Of a stretch of 64,000 nucleotides of DNA, positions 43,456 through 55,535 are shown piece after piece. The position numbers and the translations under genes are program-made. The notes beneath the pieces were generated by a model, which was not told the origin of the DNA, made no database searches, and was given only the letters and a program-made list of their open reading frames with translations. Every line of letters starts with the position of its first letter. Position 1 is the first letter of the stretch. The stretch lies in NCBI RefSeq assembly GCF_037893015.1, contig NC_133664.1, forward strand, positions 128,136,478 through 128,200,477. The letters run 5' to 3'. The stretch comes from Macrotis lagotis (lineage: Eukaryota > Chordata > Mammalia > Peramelemorphia > Peramelidae).

Positions 43456-44884
43456 AAGACTGAAAAGAGACTTTTAGAAGAAGGAAGATTTCTCTTCTCT
43501 TCTTTCTAGGAGCAATGGTGACAGGATGAAGGGAGAAACCAGAGTGTGAGTAATAGATTTTGGTTCCAAAATTTCATATAAAGAAATCTGATAAAATTAC
43601 TCTGTGTTAACTATTTTTTAAAAAGTAACTGAGAGCATAAATTTTTCACTATCCTACTTGTATTTATTTCTCCAGTGAATTCCAAATTCTAAATTATCTC
43701 TATGTCTAAGGACTTAGGTAAGAAAATTCATCAAAGTTCTTTATTCTCCTTTCACTGCTTCTGAGGCACATACATATTACTTAACTGAAAATTTAAAAGA
43801 TATTAGAAATCAGACAATTAATATAGACAAAAGAACAATTCTGATATCAATTCAGTTATTAATGGGGAGTTTTAAGTACATCCTACAACATCTAACATTT
43901 TAATGAAAAAGACTTACAAAGCTAAGTTCAAATTAAAGAAATTTTAGTATGAGCCTTTAAGAATTAACTTTTTTTTCTCATTACCTAAGCTTTGTTTCAT
44001 GCCTTAGAGATAAGGAAGCAGGCTTGGTATTTGTGGTGATTATGTTCCTGTTGATATGTTAATGTGTCCTTTAGAGAAGTGTAAAAGTTTCTTTCATTAG
44101 TACCTTAAAGACCTATTGTCTCTGGGCAAAAAGGTCTACATAACCTAGTTTTCCTCCTTCCTTCACTATCTCAAAGAGAACTCTGTAGGGGGAAATCCTA
44201 AAGGACTAAAAAAAAAAACCTTCACTTGGGCAAAGCTGTCCAATCATCACTAACTGTAATCTTGGGTAAATCATTTCACCTTTGTGGGATTTGGTTTCCA
44301 TACTGATAGGGTTGAACTAAAAGCAAATCGGTTGCTTCCCAACCCTTATTAAACTTTAGTATAGCAAAGTATACAAATCCTCTAACTTTTTCTAATCAAA
44401 ATTATTTCTCCCCTTGTAAATATAGTTGTCCTTCATTTTTGAATAATACCATGATATCAAGTGTTATAAATGACTGGTGACTACTTAATCCAGAGTGATT
44501 AAAGTGAGAGAGAGGTCTGAGAAATCCCAGAGAAGAAGGTCTTTTATGCACTTTGAAAAGCTCTTGTTCCTGCCCCTTTGTGCCCGTCATTGGTTGGGGT
44601 CACAATCTAATTGATACATTTGTCTCCATACATTTCTCCACCACCCTCATTATACTAATGAGAAGAACAGTTAGATCTCCTTGAGCATGCCCAAAGGAGA
44701 AGACCTTAGAAAGGTGGGTCACACCCACCTAATCTCAGTTTTTGATCAGATTGAGTCTTTTGACTTTAACTCCTGCCCAGAGGCAGAGCCCAGTCTTTGT
44801 AAGGTAAACTAACAATTCTCCCTTCACATTCTTGTGGAACCCAAACACCCATATATCCCTCACATCAGGGATACCCTTTCAGGC
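43456..44884. other. No recognised gene
   Basis: AT-rich. 44420-44830 (CACCACCCTCATTATACTAA, GGTGGGTCACACCCACCTAA) may be an old LTR but nothing decisive is seen. Confidence 0.35.
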
Positions 44885-45135
44885 ACATAAATTGGATTTG
44901 AGTGAAAGAGTGATATGCTAAGTCATCAGCCTCACTTTCTCCTCCAGAGCCATCAGGGTCTAGTGGCCAGATATAAATAAATCAGGACAACCGGAAATGG
45001 CCCTGAATGTGAGACAATCAGGGTTAAGTGACTTGACCAAGGTTACATAGGACATGTTTGAGGCTAAATTTGAACTCAGGTCCTCTTGACTTCAGGACCA
45101 ATGCTCTACCCACTGTACCCCTAGTTGCCCCTAGA
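44885..45135 (-). mobile_element. RTE-type SINE body with CORE-SINE head
   Basis: AAATTGGATTTGAGTGAAAG, CATCAGCCTCACTTTCTCCT, GGGTTAAGTGACTTGACCAA ... CTAGTTGCCCC. The RTE tail end itself is lost. Confidence 0.65.
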
Positions 45136-45334
45136 GGTGGGGTGGACAGAATGATGGGTTGAGGCAGCAATGAGCTTTATAACTGAAAAAAAAAAATAAT
45201 AAAATAAATGACCCTTACATGATAGTAGTTGAGCTGGTAGTTATAGACATGATAAAAATGATTATGAATTCAGTAATACTTTTAAATTTATTTCTATTTT
45301 ATTCATCACAATAGCATCAACATACATTTAAAAA

Positions 45335-45372
45335 TTCTGATGTATATATATATACATATATATATATATATG
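45335..45372. repeat. (TA)n microsatellite
   Basis: Alternating TA with CATA interruptions. Confidence 0.85.
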
Positions 45373-46111
45373 AAAAACATCAGTATACAGAAGACATGTT
45401 TGCCTTTTTGTTATACTAATTCATACTGCATATTATTTTATTTATGCTAAACAGACACCAAAATGACAAGCTTATGAACTGGTAGATCTTTTATCATCTT
45501 TGACCCACAGACTGGAATCCACTACACTATGGTGGATAATCTTGTACCATATCCAAACACTTGATTTTGTCATGTCTCCATGCGGAATTTAAGACCCACC
45601 CATACTCTTTGGCCAGTACTGGTGAGTGGAAAGATTTAAGGGACTCTTCTTTCAGAACACTTCTGATTTAGTATTATGTTCCATTGTTGAGCTGAATATT
45701 AAATTTTGAATGAGCATTCTGAGGTACCAGTAAACTTGGGAAATCTGCAAATGCTATGAATCAGGGATTGATTTATTACTTTGTGATAGTCTATACATAA
45801 GAGAGCATTGGGGGAAAAATATTAACAGTGCATTTTAAACTTAAAACCTTCCATGGGTACTTCTCAGACAGACACACATACATACATACACACCCAGGGC
45901 CAGTTTTTAAACATATAATACATTTAAATCTCAGTAGATCGGAAAATTGATAACAAGTTCTGAGGCTTTGGGTATATATGTGTGATTTTTATGTGAGTTT
46001 GATGATGGGAAAATGCCCTGGGGGGAGGGGCTTAAAGATTGGATTCATTCTAAGTGAAAAATTCAGACCATCTGACCCTGGAGGTAAGAAAGACTTAGAT
46101 TTAATTCACAG

Positions 46112-47028
46112 AGTTATAAATAAACCAGTATACTCTCTTCCCTCAGCAGAGCTGGAGAAAAAGTATGAGCAACCTGCAGCCACTCAAAACTTTCCCATTG
46201 TGATGCCAAATTATGGGAAGAAGTAATTGGCTCAAAACAGAAAAAGGAAAGAAACTAAGCTTACCGGAGTATGGAAAGAATCCATTTATTAATGGTTCTT
46301 GCAAGACATGGTTGCCCCTTAGCCAGAGGCACCCCAAGTCTTGGTAATACTCAAAATTATATAGACCTTTGCTTCTCCCCTCTGAGTCCTAATAGGTCCT
46401 CATTATCAGACGTATATTTTTGAAAAAAAAAAATTTTCTGGAGGTACATTCTTAAGACACACCCACCCTTCAGAATATAACTAAGCAGGCACACCTGTAA
46501 AGGTCTTGAACCCTAGGTTCTTTCTTTTTTTTTTTTTTAGGTTTTTGCAAGGCAAATGGGGTTAAGTGTCTTGCCCAAGGCCATACAGCTAGGTAATTAT
46601 TAAGTGTCTGAGACCGGATTTGAACCCAGGTACTCCTGACTCCAAGGCTGGTGCTTTAACCACTACGCTACCTAGCTGCCCCCCTAGGTTATTTCTTAAC
46701 CAGTCTGATTCAGTTCAAGTCCTCCCCACCACCACCCCACCTCAGAAAGGCAACTTGATGTCTGGTGAGAGGGGCTTCACATAGCTCACAAATTACTCAA
46801 AATTCCTTTTTAATTTCTTTCCTTTTGTCTAACATTTTCCCTTCCTGTAAACAGGTTGGCATCTTTCAGTCTCTTCAAAGACCAAGTATCCTCACAGACA
46901 CCTGTGGGATTCTTACAATACCCTCTCATTCTTTAGAACTGTGCCTGTCTTCTCTCTGCCATCTTGGCTGGAAGTCCCATATATCCTCTCATTCTTGTGG
47001 ACTACAAAACATCTAGATCTTTCTCACA
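46112..47028 (-). repeat. 3' LTR of the provirus
   Basis: Aligns with the 5' LTR except for the SINE at 46525-46681 and small indels. The terminal CA has decayed. Begins TGTGAGAAAGATC directly after the polypurine tract. Confidence 0.88.
46525..46681 (-). mobile_element. WSINE1-like SINE in the 3' LTR
   Basis: T run, GGTTTTTGCAAGGCAAATGG, CCATACAGCTAGGTAATTAT ... CTACCTAGCTGCCCC. Target duplication CCCTAGGTTCTTTC (46511-46524) / CCCTAGGTTATTTC (46682-46695). The 5' LTR has the uninterrupted site. Confidence 0.93.
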
Positions 47029-47040
47029 ATTTCTCCCTTT
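47029..47040 (-). promoter_or_regulatory. Polypurine tract of the provirus
   Basis: AAAGGGAGAAAT on the minus strand, directly upstream of the 3' LTR start. This is the expected site of plus-strand priming in retroviruses. Confidence 0.8.
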
Positions 47041-47229
47041 AAAAAAAAAAGCAACTTATTTCCACACCTTCCCAGTAGCTTCTTCTTCACATTTCTTAAG
47101 CATCAGCTCACATTCCTCATTATTAGCAACGGTATTGACTTTGTTTATTAAGATTTTTACCTCTTCATTGTCAAAGATGTATATCCAACCTAGTTTATTA
47201 AAAGAATCCTATACTATTTGGGTTATCAA

Positions 47230-49150
47230 CTGAATCATACATGGAAGGCATAAAGATGATCCCATTTAGAGTCAGCAGGTTCCACCATGAACCTGTGAAC
47301 CAATTTATCCAAGAGGAACTGAAAAGGCTTGTCCAGGTTTGAACTCGAACACACTCTAACTTTCTGATATCCTTACTTGCACATTATCATCTATTTTTAG
47401 GCAACAATTTGACAGATTCAATTTGCCACAAACTCCCCCTACCTCAGCTAAGAGGTAATCTAATACCAATCTATGTTGCATTATTGCTTCCCTTGTCTGT
47501 GTGGCTTGATCAGCTAGCAAGTCCATGGCCCTGGCTGTTTTGATTGGCAATTATTTCCACTATAGCCTGATAAGTCTATTCAGGATATAAATTGAGGTTC
47601 TATAACCCCAACTCCCATCTTGTGCCCAAGTAGCAGGTCCATAAGTATGGATAATTCTTTCTCCAGGCCACATATCTCCCCAACTGTTAGCATCCCCAGT
47701 CTCAGTTAATAAGGTATCTATACATCTTTTCTCTATATATAAATCATCATATAGCCTCACCCCAAATTATTCCCCTCCTTCTTCTTACAGGAAGAAAAAT
47801 TGTGGTCTTACCTATATATAACAATTTCCAGACCAACCTTTGAACAAATGGGTATATGCAGTGGTTCCACAAATCCAATAATATCCTCTTAGTGCTGGCT
47901 GATCATCTAGGGATATAGTTTTCCAGTTCCCAACAAATGGATAATACTGCTCATCTTTACTTCTGAGGGTCCCTCCTTGATAAGCCATATAATCATGATG
48001 ATAGTAGGTACAGTTCCAAAACTGTTGTTCCTCCTCCCACTGGTAAGTTTTTATACCAATGTATAATACTTTCTGGCTCCAAAATTGATCAAAATAAATC
48101 CCTGAATTCTTGCCATTGGTTACCTACCTCAGGAATAACTAACATATCTAGTAATGTTACCTAAATTATTTTTCTTGGGGGCATCTAGGTGGCACAGCAG
48201 ATTGAGCACTGGTCCTGGAGTCAGGAGTACCTGAGTTCAAATCCAGCCTCAGACACTTAATTACCTAGCTGTGTGGCCTTGGGCAAGCCACTTAACCCCA
48301 TTTGCCTTGCCAAAAAAAAAAAAACAAACAAACAAACCTAAAAAAAATTATTTTTCTTGTAAAAGGTCATCTCAGAACTTTGCAAGTTCACACTAATTGA
48401 TAATCATAATTTCCCCTAAGGAGTCATCCAGTTTGTACATCTTTACAAGGGATCCAGGTACCATCATTACATTGCACATGAGTCTTGGTCCACCTACCTC
48501 TATAAATTGTACAGTCCAGAGTATATGTATTCTGCTTCCAGACACAAGTCCATAGACATTTGCTACTTCCCAAAATATTCCCAAAATATTATCCTGCTGT
48601 AAACAATAGTCACCCTGAACTGACTCTGTCACATGCTACTGATGTGGACCAGAACCCTGTGCCATGATGCACTTCTGACTGGGACCTGAGATCCAGGCCA
48701 AATTCAAGGGGACTGGTACCCAAGGTCAGAAATGCAACAGTTAGTCACACCAAATGATTGGGCAATGACTTCTGTCAACTGAATGTCCTTTTCTCCTCCC
48801 CCCAGGAGGCAGGAGCAGGGTCTGTTTATGCAGTAGTCACCAAGCCAGTAAGGACTAGCATAAGGGAAGTAGACATCATGGTGTCCTTCAGCAGATCCCA
48901 CCACTTTCAGTACCCTGATTTTCCAAATCAAGATGAAACTCTCCCTATGTAGGATACAAAGACTTATACACAATAAAACTCTGTCACACAATAATCCAAA
49001 CCTCTTTTCCTCTCAATGTAGTATGTCTTCCACATCACCCTCTTTTTTTTTTGACACAATGTGAAAACAGGAAAAACAATTCCAAAATAAAAACATTTCC
49101 AACAGTGAATTAGTCCAGTATTGACAGTTCTTAGTGTTTTTTTGAAGAAC
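47230..49150 (-). pseudogene. Proviral envelope relic
   Basis: Surface-subunit pieces are at about 48000-49000 and the transmembrane subunit at 47356-47760, with the conserved leucine-rich stretch followed by a Cys-rich loop before the membrane end. Interrupted by a SINE at 48178-48344 and by many stops. Envelope proteins mediate receptor binding and fusion; this copy is disabled. Confidence 0.7.
48178..48344 (+). mobile_element. WSINE1-like SINE in proviral env
   Basis: GGGGGCATCTAGGTGGCACA head and A-rich tail with CAAACAAACAAA. The perfect 15-base target duplication AAATTATTTTTCTTG lies at 48163-48177 and 48345-48359. Confidence 0.95.
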
Positions 49151-49316
49151 ATTCTGAACCTTCTAGTCTTGGGGTTCCTTTACTGGTTCTTTCACCTTAG
49201 GAAAGTGAGTCAACCCCACTCTGCCGTCAGCATAGCAGTCTCTGCAGTTAAAAGAAGCAGAACAGTCCATCCCAGCTTGGATCAAGTTTCAGTTCTCTCC
49301 ATGTCTTTATAAGCAC

Positions 49317-49970
49317 TCAATCACCAGGTTTGAAGGGATGTTCTGGAAACTCCAATGGAGGAATCTGAGCCAAGAGACCTTTACGCCAAAGATCTGTTAG
49401 GGACGGTGAAACTGCCAGAATATAATTCCTTAAAAATTTATCTTTAGTTTGCAAAGTAGAGAGTTCAATTCCCCTTCCCATATAAGATAACCTGAACAGC
49501 ATTTCATAAGGGGACAAGTCAATGTCTTTCCTAGGGGTTATCCTAATTCTCAACAGGGCAGTTGGGAGGCACTTGGTCCAAGGCAACCTAATCTCAAACC
49601 CCAGCTTTGATAATTGATTCTTTAATGTTTGATTCATCCTTTCTGCCTTCCCTGAAGAAGGATGCCATGAAACATGAAATTCCCACTGTATACCCAGGCA
49701 GCTCATAATATTTTGTAAAACCTTTGATGTAAAATGCATCCCATTATCAGAGTCAATCCTTTCCAACAACCCAAACCAAGAAATAATTTGCTCTAAGATT
49801 GCCTGACTCCAGAGGCAGTAGCTAAACTCAAAAGGTAAGCCTCCACCCAGCCAGTAAGGTGATCTACTATGACCAATAAATACTTTAATCTCCCCACAGA
49901 TGGTATCTCAGCATAATCCATCTGAATGCTCTGGAAGGGCCTTAAACTGATCTCCCCCCCCCCCAAATAC
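49317..49970 (-). pseudogene. Proviral integrase relic
   Basis: Catalytic-core text is readable: an Asp in QMDYAEIPSV near 49920, an Asp in RIDSDNGMHF near 49750 and the Glu in HPSSGKAERMNQTL near 49665. Together these are the D,D-35-E residues. A frame change near 49800 splits the core. The end ...HPFKPGD at 49320 is the usual start of the C-terminal domain. Confidence 0.85.
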
Positions 49971-50099
49971 CAGTTTCCTCATTATTTTTTATTAATCCCT
50001 TGGCATATTAGGCATCTTCCAGCAACTCACTTTCCAACTGTGTAAATTCCTTTTGCACCCATAAAGCCTTAAGAAAACATCACACATTGCTGATGGAGG

Positions 50100-50800
50100 A
50101 TTCCTAATATTTCTCTAGCTATTTATTCAACATTAAACTTTCATCAGGAAGTATCCACCACCCCTCTACTATTTTAGTTGCCCCAATTTTTGTTAATTCC
50201 CCCTCTTCCTTTGCATTGAATATTGGGATTGATTCTGGGGGTGGAACTTCTGGAATAAGGACCATCATCTTAGCCTCAATTGCTTCTAGAGAAGCCCATT
50301 TTTCTTCCTCATCAGCTAATCTGATCCCAATCATTTCAGGAGAGTTTCCCTTTTGATGACCCCTTATATGTACCACAGCTATTTCTGTAGGGAGGAGTAA
50401 ATTTTCTAATCTGTTTAATTCTCCATGTACCAAATCTTTTCCTCTGCTATTAATTAGCTTCCTCTCCTCTCAGATTTTCCCCAAAGGTGTGCACTACTCC
50501 AAATGCATATTTAGAGGCAGTGTAAATGGTTTCAGATTTCCCCATCCAGAATTCTAAATTCCTGATTCAGAGCACAGAACTCACAGTTTTGTGCAGACCA
50601 CTCCCTAGGGAGGGGTCCAGATTCTACCACATGCCAGCAATCCCCATCTTATAAAAGCATACCCATTTCGGTATTTACCCTCTATCACCCCGGAGTACCC
50701 ATCAATAAATACCCTTCTCCCTATTTCAAAGGGAATCTCTCTTATGGTCTGCCACATTTTGGTATGGCAATTTACTAAATCAAGACTCCCCAAAGCTCTC
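50100..50800 (-). pseudogene. Proviral RNase H relic
   Basis: RRVFIDGYSGVIEGKYRNGY near 50715 carries the first acidic active-site residue. VVHIRGHQKGNSPEMIGIRL near 50380 and the Asp that follows are the C-terminal part. Stops separate the pieces. Confidence 0.75.
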
Positions 50801-51305
50801 CCTTCTTCGAGAAAGATGCTGGGTTCAAATGACAGTCTCTAGTTAGAATAAGATCATCCCTTTCCATTAATATAGTCTCATATTTCGGAATTCTTGAATC
50901 TGTCAACCATCTCCCTACCTTTTGGTTCAGAATAGCTTGAACCTGGTGTGGAGTACACCTCCACTAGTGCACCTCCAAAGGTTAGCTTCCTACTCTTCTC
51001 TACTTATACTGCAGTAGCTGCCACTGCTTGGAGACACTCAGGCCACCCCTGGGATACAGGATCCAATATTTTGGATAGAAATGTTACTGGTTGACCTTGC
51101 TCTGCCTGGGATTGAGTCAACACACCTGGCTATGTTTCCTGATCTACTGAAACAAACAGATGAAATGGTTTGTCTAAGGTAGGCGAAGCCAAAACTGGAG
51201 TCTGGACTAAGATTTGCTTCAATCTTTGAATGTCTTTCTCCTCCTCCTCCCACATTAAAGTTTCAAGTTCTTCAACTAGTAGTTTCCTATACAGTCTTTA
51301 GGTTT

Positions 51306-51640
51306 TCAAGGCATAAGACTCAATCCACAGTATACATAACCAACCAATCCCAGGAATCTCCTAAATTCTCTCTCAGTAAGAGGGAGGATGCCCTGGATGC
51401 ATTCTAGACTAATCTTCCTACTCCCTTTACTGATTAAATGACCCAAATACCTTACCTCCTCAGGGAATTGCAATTTCTTTGGGGAGACCCTCAAACCCTG
51501 TTTCTCTAAGTAGTTTAACAACTTAATTGTAGCCTCTGATACCTCAGTCCTTTTCCACCCTGAGAGCAACAAGTCATCCATGCACTGAAGGAGCTCTTGA
51601 TTGGGTTTAAGGAACAAGAGCCCCTGAACTCTCTAGTCTT
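51306..51640 (-). pseudogene. Reverse-transcriptase relic starting near the active site
   Basis: The polymerase box is QCMDDLLL near 51587-51564, followed by LNYLEKQGLRVSPKKLQF and VRYLGHLISKG. Only about 110 bases separate it from the zinc knuckle, so protease and the fingers/palm front of the enzyme are deleted. Lies upstream of the RNase H piece. Confidence 0.85.
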
Positions 51641-51689
51641 CTTCATTAAAAATCATGAGGAGAGCCACCACCACTACGGTCTCCTTTCT

Positions 51690-53300
51690 CCAACTCATGG
51701 CATTCTCTCTTAAAATGTCCTTCCTTTCCACAATGACAACACTCATTCTTCCCACTCCACTTTCCTTTCATTCCTTTGTCTCCATTCCCCCAGTCTTCTT
51801 TTTTCTCTGATCCCCTCTGATCCTCACTTCACATGGGTTCTCCTTTAGTTACTTCCCTAACAGTTTGGATCATAAATCTGGTCTTCTTTTTCTGTTTCTC
51901 ATCTTCCCTTCCCAACATAATAAACCTTCTGTGCTTCCCTTAAAAACTCAAGTGGCCATGTGATCCATCTCTCTAACTTCTGCAATTAGGCCAGGTATTG
52001 GTAACAAAATTCACCCTCAACATGCCCTCTGTCATCTGATCCTGGAGATCCAACCCTAAACACCTTCTTACATTTCCCCTCATTCCCTCAAGAAGTCTAG
52101 AGGGTACCTCATCTTTTTCCTGAAATACTTTGAAAGTTCTGTTTAAATTTTGGGATTTAAGACAGCCTCATTCCTGCAATAATGAGGTCACTTAAATCCT
52201 ACATCTGCCTCCTATGGACTAGGTTATTATTATCCACCCTGGATCTGTATTTGGATATTTTACTTCTGCAGGTAGAACCCCTGAGGCTGGGAATGGCTCT
52301 TCTCCCACCTGTCCATAGCTGCCTTACAAATCACCCCTCTCTCTTCCTCAGTAAACAAAATATTCAGGATTGCCATTAATTATCCCCAGGTGAAGAGGTT
52401 AGGCCCCCCAAAACTGCTCCAATTGTTCAGACAGCCCCTCAGGATCGTCTACTAAAAATTTCATTTCCTTCTTGAAATCTTGAACCTCTGTGGTGGTCAG
52501 AGCAGCATTCACATATCCTCCCTCTGCCTTGTCTTCCCATGGGAACTTCACACAATGGAAATAGGGATGCCTGGTTAATCTGGAAAGGAAAGTTTTCTAC
52601 ATTCATTTTACATCAGGCCAGTTCCTTTCTTAATCTGGAATATGGTTTTACTTCATCCCGTTTCCACCTGGTCCTCTCCCTTAGGGGCCTCATCACCCAT
52701 TCCCTCCTCTCTAGTACCAGTAGGAAGACTTGAAGCAGGCTGAGGATCAGCAGGAAATGTAATGGAAGGCAGGGGTAACACTGCAAGAGGATCCTACTTA
52801 TGCTTCTTGCCCCTTCCCTGCTTATCCAAAAATAATTTAGTATCCCCATTTATCCAGCATGCTGCATATTCTACTTCCCCTTTATTTAGAGAGATTTCGC
52901 TATTCACAAAAATATTTAGAATTTGGCAAACCCAATCCTCTTCAGATCTGAATTTGGGTCACCACACCACCTGTCTCTGAATGGGGGTCTTAGGCCATCC
53001 AAAACAACAGTATTTACATCTCTTCTCTTTCTCCCTGAGAGCATTTCTGCTATCCCAGCTAGCCAGCATTCGCCCCAATGGACTATTTTGGGGGAACACT
53101 CGGGGGGGTTTCTCCCCTTCTCTCCAAGGCACCTTCCCTTTTGATCCTAGGCCTTCCATAACCAGGATTTCCTTCTCTCCCCACCCTACCCCCCCATCCC
53201 CAAAACACTTCTAGTGACTGAACTCTTCTACCTTCTAAAGACTGGACTCTTCTACCTGGAATGGGGACTTCTAAGCCCATGAAAGGCAGTCCTACCTTAC
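51690..53300 (-). pseudogene. Proviral gag relic
   Basis: Minus-strand pieces between the leader and the zinc knuckle. A capsid-like stretch is readable around 52300-52850, with several stops and shifts. The nucleocapsid end is best preserved. Gag would form the virion shell; this copy is not translatable as a whole. Confidence 0.6.
51700..51741 (-). pseudogene. Nucleocapsid CCHC zinc knuckle
   Basis: Reads CCHCGKEGHFKREC, an exact C-x2-C-x4-H-x4-C knuckle. One knuckle only, as in gamma-type retroviruses. Confidence 0.88.
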
Positions 53301-53469
53301 AGGATCAATTCTGCCATCCCTTCTTCTTTAATTGTTCCAGCACTCCACCCAGTCAACTCCAGGATCTCAGGTTTTTCAAAGATTCACCAACGAAAACCCC
53401 TGAAAGGAAATGGGGAACTCCTTAAATCAGTAGCAGGAGCGCTATTTCCCACACACTTCTCCAGGGTCA

Positions 53470-53487
53470 CAATCCCTGAAAGAGCCA
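53470..53487 (-). promoter_or_regulatory. Candidate tRNA primer-binding site
   Basis: TGGCTCTTTCAGGGATTG on the minus strand starts 8 bases after the LTR end. It has the TGG start of primer sites but the offset is larger than usual and I could not assign the tRNA. Confidence 0.35.
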
Positions 53488-53495
53488 CAAAAGTT

Positions 53496-54150
53496 TGTTA
53501 TGAATAAACGAGTATACTCTCCTCCCTCAGCAGGGCTAGAGAAAGAGTTTGAGCAACCCAAAGCCACTCAAAACTTTCCTGCTATGATGCCGAATTATGG
53601 GAAGAAGGAATTGGCTCAAAATAGAAAAAGAAAAGAGATCAAGTTTACTAGAGTATGGGAAGAATTAATCCATTTATTAATGGCTCTTGCAAAACATGAA
53701 TGTCCCTTGGCCAGAAGCCCCCCAAATCTTAGAAATACACAAAATTATATAGGTTAGAAGAACTTTGCTCTTCCTCTGTTAGTCCTAATAGGTCCTCATC
53801 ATCTGAGGTACCTTCTTAAGACACACCCATCCTTCAGAACCTCACTAAGCAGGCACACCTGTGAAGGTCATGGGCCCTAGGTTCTCAGCCCTCAGAACTG
53901 GATGTCTGGTGAGGGGGCTTCATTTAGCTCACAAATTAGTCAGAATTCCTTTATAATCACCTTTCTTTTTGTTTAACTTTCCCCCTTTCTGTAAACAGGT
54001 TGGCATCTTTCAGTCTCCTCAAGACCAGGCATCCTGGCTTTTGTAACGTATTATCCTCACAGATACCTGTGGAAGTCTTGCAATGTCATCTCTCATTCTT
54101 TTACTCTCTCATTCTTGTGGGGAAAGAAAACCATCTAATTCTTTCTCACA
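53496..54150 (-). repeat. 5' LTR of the provirus
   Basis: 655 bases, TG...CA ends. On the minus strand a TATA-like TATATAAT lies at 53751-53744 and AATAAA at 53678-53673, a spacing that fits a short R region. Pairs with 46112-47028. Confidence 0.88.
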
Positions 54151-54472
54151 ACAAGTTGTACAAAGGCTCACAGGTTACTTACAAAATTTCACAAGTTACT
54201 AAAAGTTTACAAAAGCTAGTAGTAAAGATATTTAAGAAAGAAAAAAGAGGAAAAACAGCCCCAAGATATGACTGGGCTTAGTCCCACATGGATCCAATCA
54301 CATGGAGCTGGGGTCATATTGGTAGTTACAAGCTGGGAAAAAAAGGGCAAAGAGTAAAACTACGGAAAGAGAAGGAACAACAGAGAAGAAAAACTTGGAT
54401 CAACATTGATCTAATCACATGGAACAAGGGCCATATTGTTCCAACCATATGGCCAGACCTTGCTGAAGTTGA

Positions 54473-54476
<4 letters not shown>

Positions 54477-54540
<64 letters not shown>

Positions 54541-54585
54541 CAGAGAGACAGAGAGACAGAGAGACAGAGAGACAGACAGAGACAG
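54477..54585. repeat. (GT)n(GA)n(GACAGA)n compound microsatellite
   Basis: About 13 GT units, then about 14 GA units, then GACAGAGA units. The apparent Ser/Leu and Arg/Glu open frames here are artefacts of the repeat. Confidence 0.96.
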
Positions 54586-54589
54586 TAGA

Positions 54590-55270
54590 GCATGTATATA
54601 GCAGGGGGGAAAGCAAGCAGGAAAGAGGAAGAATTCATGGAAGTCCACTTTCTGGGAGTTAGAGAAGGGGTGGTGGAGTTGGTTAGCATCTGACTCCAGT
54701 TATTCTCCAATGCCTATGCATTCCCCTATGCCCCTATTTTCATAGGGGCAAGCCCTAAGGCATGGCTGAGATGGTATTCATTGCGCATGGGTGGCATTCT
54801 ACCCATATACAAAGGGTCTAACCTTTGAGTCCAACGTGGCTTAGGAAATAGAGAGAATGAAGAATACCCTCCACAGAACAGAAAAACCTCAAAAGATTAC
54901 AATTTTCTCTGTGTCCTGCTTCAAGTTGTTACTTGTTGAATTCAATCCATGACTTGGGAGTGAAAAAATTCCTTTTTTCTCTACTAAGAAAATTAGCACC
55001 CAATAAGCCTCAATTAGCAAAACTATAAGGCAAGGTAGATGAATAACTTGGTGTCCTGCATTTTTTCCAGCAGCAAAATCACCATGTTTCCTACCTGAAC
55101 TATAATAATAACAACTGCAAGAATTGAACATTCATTATAGTTAAGATTTGACCTGTTTCATTCAAATAGAATTTTTAAGGACAACTAGTAAAGTTAGGTA
55201 GAACAAGTGGTCAGCCAGAAAGTAAGATTAATGGGTAGTTTAAAAAAAAATAATTATGGGTCTTATCAGG
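54590..55270. other. No recognised feature
   Basis: No named repeat, RNA gene or supported coding sequence seen. Confidence 0.4.
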
Positions 55271-55274
55271 GTAA

Positions 55275-55535
55275 GATGGGCAGCTAAGCACTACAGGAGG
55301 ACCCAGAGTCAGAAAGATTCAACTTCCTGAGTTCAAATCCAACTCCAGACACTTGATATTTAATAGCTGTGTGACCCTGGGCAAGTCACATAACCCTGTT
55401 TGTCTCAGTTTCCTCATCTGCAAAATGAGCTAAAGAAGGGAATGGCAAATAACTCCAGTATCTTTACCAAGAAAATCCCAAATGGGTTCACAGAATCAGA
55501 TGTGACTGAAAATGATTGAACAATTAAGGTAGAAT
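55275..55535 (+). mobile_element. MAR1-like CORE-SINE
   Basis: GGGCAGCTAAGCACTACAGG, TGTGTGACCCTGGGCAAGTC, CTCAGTTTCCTCATCTGCAA, tail GGGTTCACAGAATCAGATGT. Nearly full length. Confidence 0.88.

Larger units (their letters stand above)
46112..54150 (-). mobile_element. Endogenous class I (gamma-type) provirus, decayed
   Basis: About 8.0 kb on the minus strand in the order 5' LTR, gag, pol, env, polypurine tract, 3' LTR. The LTRs begin TGTGAGAAAG; the 5' one ends in CATAACA. The flanks give a 4-base duplication with one mismatch, ACAG (46108-46111) / ACAA (54151-54154). Frames are broken throughout. By hand the first ~160 aligned LTR bases differ at about 24 sites (roughly 15%), so the insertion is old. 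Two SINEs have since landed in it. No replication-competent product is possible from this copy. Confidence 0.88.

Noticed and set aside
52613..53280. Open frames in the gag region on both strands
   Set aside because: Short, overlapping and in conflicting frames; they belong to the decayed gag and leader rather than to separate genes.
54326..54710. Several open frames rich in Ser/Leu or Thr/His
   Set aside because: They are translations of the GT/GA/GACA microsatellite.
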